Shown in pieces: positions 54,950 through 63,209 of a DNA stretch of 64,000 nucleotides. Position numbers and translations under genes: made by a program. This DNA is from Christiangramia sabulilitoris (lineage in GTDB: Bacteria > Bacteroidota > Bacteroidia > Flavobacteriales > Flavobacteriaceae), in contig NZ_VHSF01000004.1 of NCBI RefSeq assembly GCF_007050985.1, positions 1 through 64,000 of the forward strand, in the 5' to 3' direction. The stretch's first letter is position 1. Each line of letters starts with the position of its first letter. Below the pieces are notes generated by a model. That model was not told where the DNA came from, ran no database searches, and saw only the letters and a program-made list of their open reading frames with translations.

Positions 54950-57226
54950 ATGAGTAAAGTAAAAACAGGAATAGGCAGAAGATCTTTTATAAAAAGCGTT
55001 GGAGTTGCCAGTGGCGGATTGATCATCGGTTTCAACTGGCTGGCGTGTAAAAGAGCTACAGAAGAAGGTGGAGAAGAAATGGCCATGCAAATGCCAGATG
55101 AGTGGTTCGAGCTTAACGGTTATCTGAAAATAGGCGATAATGGAATTGTTACCATCTATTCTCCAAATCCTGAAATTGGTCAGAACGTAAAGACCTCCAT
55201 GCCCATGATCGTGGCAGAAGAACTTGACGTGGATTGGAATAATGTCATCGTAGAACAAGCACCCCTAAATACTGATATTTTCACCAGGCAGCTTGCCGGT
55301 GGTAGTCAGTCTATCCGTCAGGGTTGGGAATCTTTGAGAACCGCTGGAGCGACAGCCAGACAGATGCTTCTTACCGCTGCTGCTAAACAATGGGAAGTTC
55401 CGGTTTCTGAACTAACTGTTGAAGAAGGAGTGATAAAACATAAGGGAAGTGATAAGACCATGGGATACGGCGAGATCGCGAAAGCCGCCGCCCAGGTTGA
55501 AGTTCCGGAAGAAGTAGAATTAAAGGATAATGACAATTTCAAAATAATAGGTACTTCCCGAAAGAATGTAGACGCGAAGAAAATTGTGACCGGGCAGCCT
55601 CTTTATGGCCTGGATACTTATAAAGACGGAATGCTCATCGCGATGCTGGTACAACCACCTGCATTCGGGATGGAGTTCAAATCCATGGATTCCGATAAGG
55701 TAAAAGAAATGCCCGGTATCGTTGACGTTTTTACCATAGATACCTATCCGGAGGATATGGAAAAAGAATGGAGCGATGTGGCAGCCTTTTCAAAACTTGT
55801 GGTGGTTGTAGGTGAGTCTACCTGGCAGGTGATGCAGGCTAAGAAAGAATTAAAGGTAGAATGGGACCTGAACCCAAAATTGACCGAACAGATACAGATT
55901 CTGGAAAAATCTGCTGGAATGGCTGGAGCAACCGGACTCGAAAGCAGTGATATCCATAATACGCTGATGGCTGAGGTAGGGGAGAAAAAATCTGAAGTGG
56001 TAAGAAAGGATGGCGAACCGGAAAAAGCATTTAAAAATGCCGCCAGGGTTATCGAGCGTTCTTATACCTGCCCGTTCCTTGCGCATAATTGCATGGAACC
56101 TATGAACTTTTTCGCCGATGTTACCAGTGATAAGGCCTTGTTATTAGGACCTATTCAAACACCTGAATATGCCGAAAAGAGTGTAAATAAACGCCTTGGC
56201 TTCGACCTTGAAGATATAGATATACAGATGACAAGAATGGGAGGTGGTTTTGGCCGTAGACTTTATGGTCACTTCCTGGTGGAAGCTGCCGTCATTTCTC
56301 AGAAAATGGGGAAACCTATCAAACTTGTCTATTCCCGTGAAGATGATATGACCAATGGTGTATATCGCCCGGCTTATCATGTAAAATACCGAGCTGCGCT
56401 GGATGCGAACAATAAGTTAACTGCTTTTCATGTGAATGCAGGAGGAATTCCGGAAAGTCCGCTTTTCGCCAATCGTTTCCCTGCAGGAGCTATCGACAAT
56501 TATCTTGCAGAAAGCTGGAGTCTTGAATCAAATATTTCAACAGGAGCTTTCAGAGCTCCACGTTCAAATTTCATTGCGGGGGCAGAGCAGTCATTTTTAG
56601 ATGAACTGGCAGAGGAAATGGGGCAGGACCCAATTCAGTTCAGGCTGGATATGCTAAAACGGGCAGAATCTGATCCTGTTGGTGAAGAGAATGATTATGA
56701 TGCTAAAAGATATGCCGGTGTACTGAAGGTCGCCAGGGATAGATCTGGATGGAATAATGGAAGTTCTTCTCAAAGTCGTGGAGTTTCGGCATATTACTGC
56801 CATAATTCTTACGTGGCACAGATCCTTGACATGACGATAAAAAATAATGAACCTTTGATAGATAAGGTCACCTGTGTGGTAGATTGTGGAATCGTGGTGA
56901 ATCCAGATGCCGCTAAAAATATGGTGGAAGGTGGGACCATCGATGGAATTGGCCACGCTCTTTATAGCGAAATAACCTTTAAAGATGGAGCGCCTCAGAA
57001 AAGCAATTTCGACACTTATAATCTAATTCGTCACAAACAGGCACCGAAAAAGATCGATGTGCATTTTATAGATAATGGTGTAGATCCTACCGGTCTGGGA
57101 GAGCCGCCATTTCCTCCTGTTCAGGGAGCTTTGGCTAATGCTCTTTATAAAGCGACCGGAAAAAGATTCTATAAACAACCTTTTGTCAATGAATTGAAAA
57201 ATGCGGGTAGCGATTTGAAAACCTAA
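54950..57226 (+). CDS. iorB: Molybdenum hydroxylase large subunit (IorB/xanthine dehydrogenase family), Tat signal
   Basis: 758 residues. Twin-arginine start GIGRRSFIKS (Arg10-Arg11) with a hydrophobic stretch ending WLAC, so it is folded with cofactor and exported, possibly lipid-anchored. Aldehyde-oxidase a/b hammerhead region (about 205-290: VTGQPLYGLDTYKDGMLIAML) and molybdopterin-binding stretches (RMGGGFGRRL, GAFRAPRSNF, CVVDCGIVVNPDAAKNMVEGG, GLGEPPFPPV with the likely catalytic Glu). It hydroxylates a small aldehyde or N-heterocycle using water; the exact substrate is unknown. The small subunit has no signal and would ride along with it. Confidence 0.9.
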   Translation: MSKVKTGIGRRSFIKSVGVASGGLIIGFNWLACKRATEEGGEEMAMQMPDEWFELNGYLKIGDNGIVTIYSPNPEIGQNVKTSMPMIVAEELDVDWNNVIVEQAPLNTDIFTRQLAGGSQSIRQGWESLRTAGATARQMLLTAAAKQWEVPVSELTVEEGVIKHKGSDKTMGYGEIAKAAAQVEVPEEVELKDNDNFKIIGTSRKNVDAKKIVTGQPLYGLDTYKDGMLIAMLVQPPAFGMEFKSMDSDKVKEMPGIVDVFTIDTYPEDMEKEWSDVAAFSKLVVVVGESTWQVMQAKKELKVEWDLNPKLTEQIQILEKSAGMAGATGLESSDIHNTLMAEVGEKKSEVVRKDGEPEKAFKNAARVIERSYTCPFLAHNCMEPMNFFADVTSDKALLLGPIQTPEYAEKSVNKRLGFDLEDIDIQMTRMGGGFGRRLYGHFLVEAAVISQKMGKPIKLVYSREDDMTNGVYRPAYHVKYRAALDANNKLTAFHVNAGGIPESPLFANRFPAGAIDNYLAESWSLESNISTGAFRAPRSNFIAGAEQSFLDELAEEMGQDPIQFRLDMLKRAESDPVGEENDYDAKRYAGVLKVARDRSGWNNGSSSQSRGVSAYYCHNSYVAQILDMTIKNNEPLIDKVTCVVDCGIVVNPDAAKNMVEGGTIDGIGHALYSEITFKDGAPQKSNFDTYNLIRHKQAPKKIDVHFIDNGVDPTGLGEPPFPPVQGALANALYKATGKRFYKQPFVNELKNAGSDLKT

Positions 57227-57241
57227 CAGATCCTTTCAATT

Positions 57242-57580
57242 ATGAAAAAGATCAAAGTTAAATGTTGGGTTGAAGATGAAGGAGAGAAGTTTTATGGTCC
57301 CGGGCCTAACGAACTTTTGAAAAGAATACAGGAAGAAGGATCTCTTTCCAGGGCGGCTAGTAAGATGGAAATGTCCTATAAAAAAGCCTGGGAATTGGTG
57401 CAAAGGTTGAATCAGCATGCTGAAGAACCTTTGGTTATTCTGAAAAAAGGAGGCCAGCACGGTGGAGGAGCAGAAGTCACTCCACAGGGTTTGGAAATAA
57501 TGCGAGAGTTCGAGAATTTACAGAGAAAGATCGCTGAACTGGTAGAACAGCAAACCGATCTGATCAAAGTTTTAAAATAA
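57242..57580 (+). CDS. modE: ModE-like winged-helix regulator (DNA-binding domain only)
   Basis: 112 residues. LysR-type HTH as in ModE: LLKRIQEEGSLSRAASKMEMSYKKAWELVQRLNQ, then GGQHGGGAEVTPQGLEIM. The C-terminal molybdate-binding (MOP/TOBE) domains of E. coli ModE are missing, so the metal must be sensed otherwise or not at all. It lies 15 bases after iorB and likely controls this operon. Confidence 0.85.
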   Translation: MKKIKVKCWVEDEGEKFYGPGPNELLKRIQEEGSLSRAASKMEMSYKKAWELVQRLNQHAEEPLVILKKGGQHGGGAEVTPQGLEIMREFENLQRKIAELVEQQTDLIKVLK

Positions 57581-57582
57581 AA

Positions 57583-57615
57583 ATTTAAGGCTTCGGATAG
57601 TCCTGAGCCTTAAAT
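57583..57615 (+). terminator. Hairpin between modE and the cysteine desulfurase
   Basis: ATTTAAGGCT (57583-57592) pairs with AGCCTTAAAT (57606-57615). There is no T-run, so it may attenuate or protect RNA rather than stop transcription fully. Confidence 0.5.
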
Positions 57616-57653
57616 GTTAAATGGCGATATATACGTTTATACATAACGCTTAA

Positions 57654-58808
57654 ATGGCAGTAAAAAAGAAAATATATCTGGATTATAATGCAACCACACC
57701 AGCTGATCAACGGGTGGTTGAAGCGATGTTACCTTATTTTACCGAGAAATTCGGGAATGCCAGTAGTGATCATGTTTTTGGGTGGGATGCCAATGAAGCT
57801 GTTGAAAATTCCAGGGAACAGGTCGCCAGATTGATAAACTGTAAGCCAACCGGAATTACTTTTACTTCAGGCGCTACCGAAGCAGCAAATCTGGCACTTT
57901 TCGGTTTTTGTAAAAGGAACAGGTCAGAAGGAAATCATATTATAACCTGTAAAACCGAGCATAAAGCCATTCTGGATACTTTAAAAGCTCTGGAAAATGA
58001 AGGTTTTGAAGTTACTTATCTAGATGTAGATTTTCAAGGGAATATTGATCTTAGCGAACTGGAAAGATCTATTACTTCAGAAACGATTCTGGTTTGCCTG
58101 ATGCTGGCAAATAATGAAACCGGGCTGATTCATCCTATGCATGACATCGAAAAAATTGTTCATTCAAAAGGAGTTAAGCTAATGAGTGATATTACCCAGG
58201 CTGTGGGTAAAATACCTGTTGATCTCAAAGCACTAAATATAGATATGGCGATCTTCTCTTCTCATAAGATCTATGGACCAAAAGGCGTTGGTGCTCTATA
58301 TATCAACAAGAAAAATAAGATCGAAATTGAACCTCAGGTTTTTGGAGGGGGACAGGAAAAAGGATTGCGCCCGGGAACCCTGAATGTTCCGGGTATCATA
58401 GGATTTGGAAAGGCTGCCGAAATTGCTTTTTCTGAAATGGAAGAAGAGTCAGTAAGAATCTCGAAACTCAGAGATAAACTGGAAGGACTTTTAATGGAAT
58501 CAGGTTCTTGTAGAATTAATTCCAGGACTGCTGAACGGTTGCCAAACACGACCAATATCTCCTTTGAGAATATTGACGGTAACCAACTTCTCAGGAAATT
58601 GAATAGCCTGGCGATTTCACGTGGGTCGGCCTGTACGTCCAATACTATTGAACCTTCCCATGTTTTAAAAGCCATGGGCTTAAACGATGAACAGGCATTA
58701 TCTTCTCTACGTATCAGTTTAGGAAGAAATACCAGCCTTTCAGACATCGAATTTGCAGCCGAAGAAATAAAGAATACTGTGAACAAGTTAAAAAGAGCAG
58801 TGGTATGA
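57654..58808 (+). CDS. Cysteine desulfurase (NifS/IscS family)
   Basis: 384 residues. YLDYNATTP start, PLP Lys in SSHKIYGPKG, and catalytic Cys in SRGSACTSN. It frees sulfur from cysteine as a protein persulfide. No IscU or other Fe-S scaffold is nearby. Its place between modE and xdhC suggests it supplies the terminal sulfur of the hydroxylase cofactor (as NifS4 with XdhC in Rhodobacter) or loads MoaD through MoeB. Stop overlaps the xdhC start by 4 bases (ATGA). Confidence 0.92.
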   Translation: MAVKKKIYLDYNATTPADQRVVEAMLPYFTEKFGNASSDHVFGWDANEAVENSREQVARLINCKPTGITFTSGATEAANLALFGFCKRNRSEGNHIITCKTEHKAILDTLKALENEGFEVTYLDVDFQGNIDLSELERSITSETILVCLMLANNETGLIHPMHDIEKIVHSKGVKLMSDITQAVGKIPVDLKALNIDMAIFSSHKIYGPKGVGALYINKKNKIEIEPQVFGGGQEKGLRPGTLNVPGIIGFGKAAEIAFSEMEEESVRISKLRDKLEGLLMESGSCRINSRTAERLPNTTNISFENIDGNQLLRKLNSLAISRGSACTSNTIEPSHVLKAMGLNDEQALSSLRISLGRNTSLSDIEFAAEEIKNTVNKLKRAVV

Positions 58809-59959
58809 AAGAACTGGATGCAATTATAAATCAATATGAACTTCTGAAAAATGAAGGGACGCAAAGCGTTCTGGCTACCGTGGTTCATGTGGAGGGATCA
58901 TCCTACCGTAGAGCCGGTTCCCGCATGCTTGTAGATGAATTCGGGAATATAACAGGTGCCATAAGTGGCGGGTGTCTGGAAGGAGACGCTTTGCGAAAGG
59001 CACTGCATGCCTTGCACCAGCAAAAAAATAAACTCATCACTTATGATACCAGTGATGAAGATGACGCGATAATTGGAGCCCAGTTGGGTTGTAACGGGAT
59101 CATCCAGGTGCTTTTTGAACCTTTAGATTATCAGGATCAAATGAATCCCTGCGAATTGCTGAAAAAGGTGATCGCTCAAAAGGATCCTTTGGCAATCGTA
59201 GTACAGTTTAATCTTGATAAAACAAAAGAGCAGTATGGAACTTCCCTGATGATTGATGAAAAATCAACTTTTTGGGGTAAGAAACCGGAACAAGAATTAC
59301 TGGAACAAATTCTGGAACAATCTCAATTGGTTTTGAAGGAAAACCACTCAGTTTTTGCGGAGCTATCATTACAAAAAGAGACTTGTCATATTTTTATTCA
59401 GAATTATCAGCCTCCGGTAAAGCTCATTATTGTTGGAGCCGGCAATGATGCCCAGATACTTGCACAACAAGCCGATCTGCTTGGCTGGGATGTGATCGTG
59501 ACCGATGGCAGGCCCACTCACGCTAATAAAGAACGTTTTACCAGTTCCTGCCAGGTGATAGTCTCAAAGCCTGGGGAAACACTGCAAAATATAGAAATAG
59601 ATCAGCGTAGTTGTTTTGTACTGATGAGTCATAATTATAATTATGATCTCGCAGTTTTAAAACTATTGCTTGAAGAACAGAAGATCCCTTATATCGGGAT
59701 CCTTGGTCCTTTGAAGAAGTACCAGAGAATGCAGGATGATCTCAAGGAGGAAGGATTTGAATTAAAAGATGAGATTCTGAAAAAGATCCATGCTCCGGTA
59801 GGTCTGGAAATTGGGGCAGAAACGCCGGCAGAGATCGGATTATCAATCTTATCTGAAATCCAATCGGTGCTAACAGGAAAAAGTGCCAGACCACTTAAGG
59901 AGAAGTCAACGCCAATTCATGAAAAAAATAATTCTCAGTTTAAGGAAATAAAGATTTGA
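58805..59959 (+). CDS. xdhC: XdhC/CoxI family molybdenum cofactor insertion protein
   Basis: 384 residues. N-terminal XdhC_CoxI domain (YRRAGSRMLVDEFGNITGAISGGCLEGD, with the conserved Cys) and C-terminal Rossmann domain (LIIVGAGNDAQILAQQADLLGWDVIVTDGR). XdhC binds cofactor, keeps it during sulfuration and gives it to the apo-enzyme. Overlaps neighbours on both sides by 4 bases. Confidence 0.92.
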   Translation: MKELDAIINQYELLKNEGTQSVLATVVHVEGSSYRRAGSRMLVDEFGNITGAISGGCLEGDALRKALHALHQQKNKLITYDTSDEDDAIIGAQLGCNGIIQVLFEPLDYQDQMNPCELLKKVIAQKDPLAIVVQFNLDKTKEQYGTSLMIDEKSTFWGKKPEQELLEQILEQSQLVLKENHSVFAELSLQKETCHIFIQNYQPPVKLIIVGAGNDAQILAQQADLLGWDVIVTDGRPTHANKERFTSSCQVIVSKPGETLQNIEIDQRSCFVLMSHNYNYDLAVLKLLLEEQKIPYIGILGPLKKYQRMQDDLKEEGFELKDEILKKIHAPVGLEIGAETPAEIGLSILSEIQSVLTGKSARPLKEKSTPIHEKNNSQFKEIKI

Positions 59960-60564
59960 GAAATAATGTGAAAATAGGAGTTGTGATTCTTGCTGCCGGT
60001 TCTTCGAGTCGGCTAGGGTATCCTAAGCAATTGGTGGATTTCAAAGGAAAACCAATGCTGCAACATATTATAGATGTGGCAGATTCTTTTGAATTTGGAA
60101 CCGAAGTGCTGGTCCTTGGTGCCGCTGCGAAAGAAATAAAAGATAAGATCGAACCGAAAAAGTTTGAAATCCTTTTTAATCAAAACTGGCAGGAGGGAAT
60201 GGCTTCAAGTATCAGGGCAGGTCTGGAGAAGTCTTTGGAAAAGGAGAAAGACCTGGAACATTTACTTATTCTGCTTTCAGATCAGCCGTTTGTAAGTAAG
60301 CAAAGAATTGATGCTCTGATAAAGGAACAATTAGCCAGTAACAGTGAGGCTACTTTTTCAGAATATGATGAGGATGTTGGTGTTCCTGCGATTTTTTCAA
60401 GTTCGGTTTTCCCGTATTTGAAAGAACTGAAAGGAGATCATGGAGCTAAAAAATTGGTCTATGATAAGAAAATTCAGTTCCGGACGGTAAAATTTGAGAA
60501 AGGAAATTTTGATGTGGATACTAAAGAAGATGTGGAATTATTAAAGAAGCTAGAGAAAGAATGA
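59956..60564 (+). CDS. mocA: MocA-like molybdenum cofactor nucleotidyltransferase
   Basis: 202 residues. ILAAGSSSRLGYPKQLVDFKGKPML is the NTP-transferase P-loop; the partner stretch is LLSDQPFVS. It would attach CMP (MocA) or GMP (MobA) to the cofactor; neighbouring xdhC and a hydroxylase point to MocA and the cytosine form. The likely start is TTG at 59956, overlapping the xdhC stop (TTGA); GTG at 59968 is an alternative. Confidence 0.87.
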   Translation: MRNNVKIGVVILAAGSSSRLGYPKQLVDFKGKPMLQHIIDVADSFEFGTEVLVLGAAAKEIKDKIEPKKFEILFNQNWQEGMASSIRAGLEKSLEKEKDLEHLLILLSDQPFVSKQRIDALIKEQLASNSEATFSEYDEDVGVPAIFSSSVFPYLKELKGDHGAKKLVYDKKIQFRTVKFEKGNFDVDTKEDVELLKKLEKE

Positions 60565-60797
60565 AAGTGACGGTAAAATATTTTGGAATGATCGCTGAAT
60601 CTGCGGGTAGAACCGAAGAGGTTCTGGATGTTGTTTCAGGAACATCGGCTATAGAGCTGAAAGATCAGCAGGTTCAGAAATACCAGATCCAGGATCCTGA
60701 ATCTATACAGCTTGCGGTGAACCAGAATTTAGATAACAAAGTAGAATTAAATGAAGGCGATGAGGTGGCATTTTTACCACCATTCGCAGGTGGATAA
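60561..60797 (+). CDS. moaD: Molybdopterin synthase small subunit MoaD
   Basis: 78 residues, ubiquitin-like, ending PPFAGG. The C-terminal Gly-Gly is adenylated by MoeB and then carries a thiocarboxylate. Overlaps mocA by 4 bases and moeB by 1. Confidence 0.93.
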   Translation: MKVTVKYFGMIAESAGRTEEVLDVVSGTSAIELKDQQVQKYQIQDPESIQLAVNQNLDNKVELNEGDEVAFLPPFAGG

Positions 60798-61807
60798 TGA
60801 GATACGACCGACAAATAAAATTAGATGAAGTTGGAGTTTCTGGTCAGGAAAAACTCCGCAATGCCAGTGTACTTATTGTTGGCGTTGGCGGATTGGGTTG
60901 TCCTGCCGCGCAATATCTCGTTGGCGCAGGAATTGGCAGGCTCGGGCTTATAGATCACGACCGGGTTTCACTTTCAAATCTTCATCGGCAGTTATTGTTT
61001 ACCGAGAAGGATCTGGGAAAATCAAAAGCTGTGGTGGCGAAATCAAGACTTCAGCAGATCAATTCAGAAGTTGAAATTGATGTTTTTGAAGAACCTTTAA
61101 GTATAGATAATGCGGAAAACCTATTTCAGCTTTATGATATCATCCTTGATGGCACAGATAATTTTGAAACAAAATACCTGATCAACGATGCCTGTATTTT
61201 AATCGAAAAACCATGGGTCTATGCTTCGATCTATAAAAATGAAGGCCAGCTTTCGGTATTCAATTTTCAGGATGGACCTTCTTACCGATGTCTTTTTCCG
61301 AAGACCACCAGGCAGAATATAAGTTGTGAAGCAACCGGAGTACTTGGCGTTACCCCGGGGATCCTGGGAACCATGCAGGCCGCTGAAGTTTTAAAAATGA
61401 TACTTGGTGCCGGAAATGTACTTTCAGGAAAATTAAAACTGGTTAATGTCTTATCTGGGCAGGATCAACTTTTAACTATTTCAAAGCGAGTAGAAGAGAT
61501 AGAAAAGATCAAAAATGAAGGAATTATTCCCGTTAGAATAGAATGCAAAATTTCTGATGAGTCAAAGCTCTACCTGGATATCCGGGAAATATTCGAACAA
61601 CCTAGGGTCAATTCTGGAAAAGTTCTTCAAATTCCGCTTAGCGAGCTGGAAGACCGTTTAGAAGAAATTCCGAAGCAGGAAGAGGTACTGGTTTTTTGCC
61701 AGTCGGGAAAAAGAAGCAAGAAAGTAGTGGATTTATTAAAAGCACAATTCGAATTCAATAATCTTATAAATGTTGAAGGAGGAGTTGAAACGATAATCGA
61801 TGGATAA
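60797..61807 (+). CDS. moeB: MoeB/ThiF adenylyltransferase with C-terminal rhodanese domain
   Basis: 336 residues. ThiF fold: RYDRQIKLDEVG start, GVGGLGCPAAQYL nucleotide loop, Arg in SLSNLHRQLLF, and DGTDNFETKYLINDAC. Rhodanese (about 245-335) with active Cys in VFCQSGKRSKKV. The zinc Cys pair of E. coli MoeB is only partly kept (YRCLFP has one Cys), so structural zinc may be absent. It activates MoaD and may also carry the sulfur passed on by the desulfurase. Confidence 0.9.
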   Translation: MRYDRQIKLDEVGVSGQEKLRNASVLIVGVGGLGCPAAQYLVGAGIGRLGLIDHDRVSLSNLHRQLLFTEKDLGKSKAVVAKSRLQQINSEVEIDVFEEPLSIDNAENLFQLYDIILDGTDNFETKYLINDACILIEKPWVYASIYKNEGQLSVFNFQDGPSYRCLFPKTTRQNISCEATGVLGVTPGILGTMQAAEVLKMILGAGNVLSGKLKLVNVLSGQDQLLTISKRVEEIEKIKNEGIIPVRIECKISDESKLYLDIREIFEQPRVNSGKVLQIPLSELEDRLEEIPKQEEVLVFCQSGKRSKKVVDLLKAQFEFNNLINVEGGVETIIDG

Positions 61808-61813
61808 GAGGAG

Positions 61814-61849
61814 ACCCTGAGACAATCCCGATAGCTATCGGGACAGGGT
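61814..61849. repeat. Palindromic extragenic element between moeB and moaE
   Basis: Core CCCGATAGCTATCGGG (61827-61842) is a perfect palindrome, flanked by ACCCTG (61814-61819) and CAGGGT (61844-61849), giving a two-step hairpin inside the operon. The look is that of a dispersed REP-like element of Bacteroidota. Confidence 0.7.
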
Positions 61850-61868
61850 GACGATAAAATAGAATTTA

Positions 61869-62312
61869 ATGGATAAGAAGAAACCAAAAAAAGTATTCGT
61901 TCAGGGCGCCATTCCGCCGGAAAAGATCGCTAACTCCATTGCGAATCATCAGTCCAAAACCAATATTGGAGCACATAGTATTTTTCTGGGCCAGATCCGG
62001 GCAGATGAAATTGATGGGAAAACAGTGAGCGCCATTGATTATTCGGCTTATGAGGAAATGGCTGAAAATGTTTTTCATGAGATCAGGGAAGCGGCATTTT
62101 CGAAATTCGACATAACCTGTGCGCATATTTATCATAGCCTAGGTGAGGTTAAAACCGGAGAGATTTGTCTTTTCGTATTCACTTCTTCGGCGCATAGAAA
62201 TATCGCCATTGAGGCCTGCATCTATTTTGTAGAAGAAATTAAGGCCAATGTGCCCATTTTCGGAAAAGAGATTTTCGAAGATGAAACTCATCAATGGAAA
62301 GTGAATAAATAG
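61869..62312 (+). CDS. moaE: Molybdopterin synthase large subunit MoaE
   Basis: 147 residues. GAHSIFLGQIRADEIDGKTVSAIDYSAYEEMAE, HSLGEVKTGEICLFVFTSSAHR and KANVPIFGKEIFEDETHQWKVNK are MoaE motifs, including the catalytic Lys region (PIFGKE). It joins MoaD to turn precursor Z (cPMP) into molybdopterin. Stop is directly followed by moaC. Confidence 0.93.
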   Translation: MDKKKPKKVFVQGAIPPEKIANSIANHQSKTNIGAHSIFLGQIRADEIDGKTVSAIDYSAYEEMAENVFHEIREAAFSKFDITCAHIYHSLGEVKTGEICLFVFTSSAHRNIAIEACIYFVEEIKANVPIFGKEIFEDETHQWKVNK

Positions 62313-63209
62313 ATGGTTGATATAACGCATAAGATAACAACCCTTCGGGAAGCCACTGCCATTGCTGTGGTACGGACTTCAAGCGAGGAGACGATTAAAG
62401 CGATCAGGGAAAATAAGGTTCCGAAAGGGAATGTTTTTGAAATGGCGAAAGCCGCGGGATTACTGGGTGTAAAGAAAACACCTGAGTTGCTTCCGGACTG
62501 TCATCCGTTACCTATAGAATATACCGGAATTGAATACGAAATTAACGGACTTGAGATACAGATCTCGGTTAGGGTTAAAACGATCTACAAGACCGGAGTT
62601 GAGGTGGAGGCGATGCATGGCGCCAGTATTGTAGCGCTTACGATGTATGATATGCTGAAACCCATCGATAAAAATGTGGAGATCGGGTGCATCCGGCTTC
62701 AGAATAAAAAAGGAGGAAAATCATCTTTTAAAGTCAATTCTGAAGGCTTAAATGCAAAAATCGTGGTGTGTTCAGATACCATTTCAAAAGGTCAGGGAGA
62801 AGATAAAGCTGGAAAGGCGATCGCTTCAAAACTGAGAGAACAGGGAATTGAATCTGAAATTAGCATTATTCCCGATGAAGCCGAAGAAATAAGATCGGCG
62901 TTGAAAAATGCAAAAACGAATATGGTCATTTTCACAGGAGGAACAGGTGTAGGTCCTCGTGATGTAACTCCTGAAACCATAGAACCCTTGCTGGATCTTA
63001 AGTTAAAAGGGGTAGAGGAACAAATGAGAAATTATGGTCAGCAGCGGATGCCATATGCGATGTTATCAAGGTCTGTAGCCGGGATAATGGACGGAAAAGT
63101 GGTGCTGGCATTGCCAGGATCAACTAAAGGCGCAGCAGAATGCATGGATGCGATATTTCCGCATGTATTGCACGTTTTTAAAGTGATAGAAGGAAAAAGA
63201 CATGATTGA
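62313..63209 (+). CDS. moaCB: Bifunctional MoaC-MogA/MoaB fusion
   Basis: 298 residues. Residues 1-about 140: MoaC (cPMP synthase), with CHPLPI, VEVEAMHGASIVALTMYDMLKPID. Residues about 148-298: MogA/MoaB-type adenylyltransferase domain (VVCSDTISKGQGEDKAG, IFTGGTGVGPRDVTPE, LPGSTKGAAECMDAIFPH). One chain thus covers an early and a late step of cofactor synthesis. MoaC lacks the usual N-terminal extension. Overlaps moaA by 8 bases. Confidence 0.92.
   Translation: MVDITHKITTLREATAIAVVRTSSEETIKAIRENKVPKGNVFEMAKAAGLLGVKKTPELLPDCHPLPIEYTGIEYEINGLEIQISVRVKTIYKTGVEVEAMHGASIVALTMYDMLKPIDKNVEIGCIRLQNKKGGKSSFKVNSEGLNAKIVVCSDTISKGQGEDKAGKAIASKLREQGIESEISIIPDEAEEIRSALKNAKTNMVIFTGGTGVGPRDVTPETIEPLLDLKLKGVEEQMRNYGQQRMPYAMLSRSVAGIMDGKVVLALPGSTKGAAECMDAIFPHVLHVFKVIEGKRHD

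Noticed and set aside
58334-58888. 184-codon minus-strand frame
   Set aside because: Antisense to the cysteine desulfurase and xdhC, both with intact active sites.
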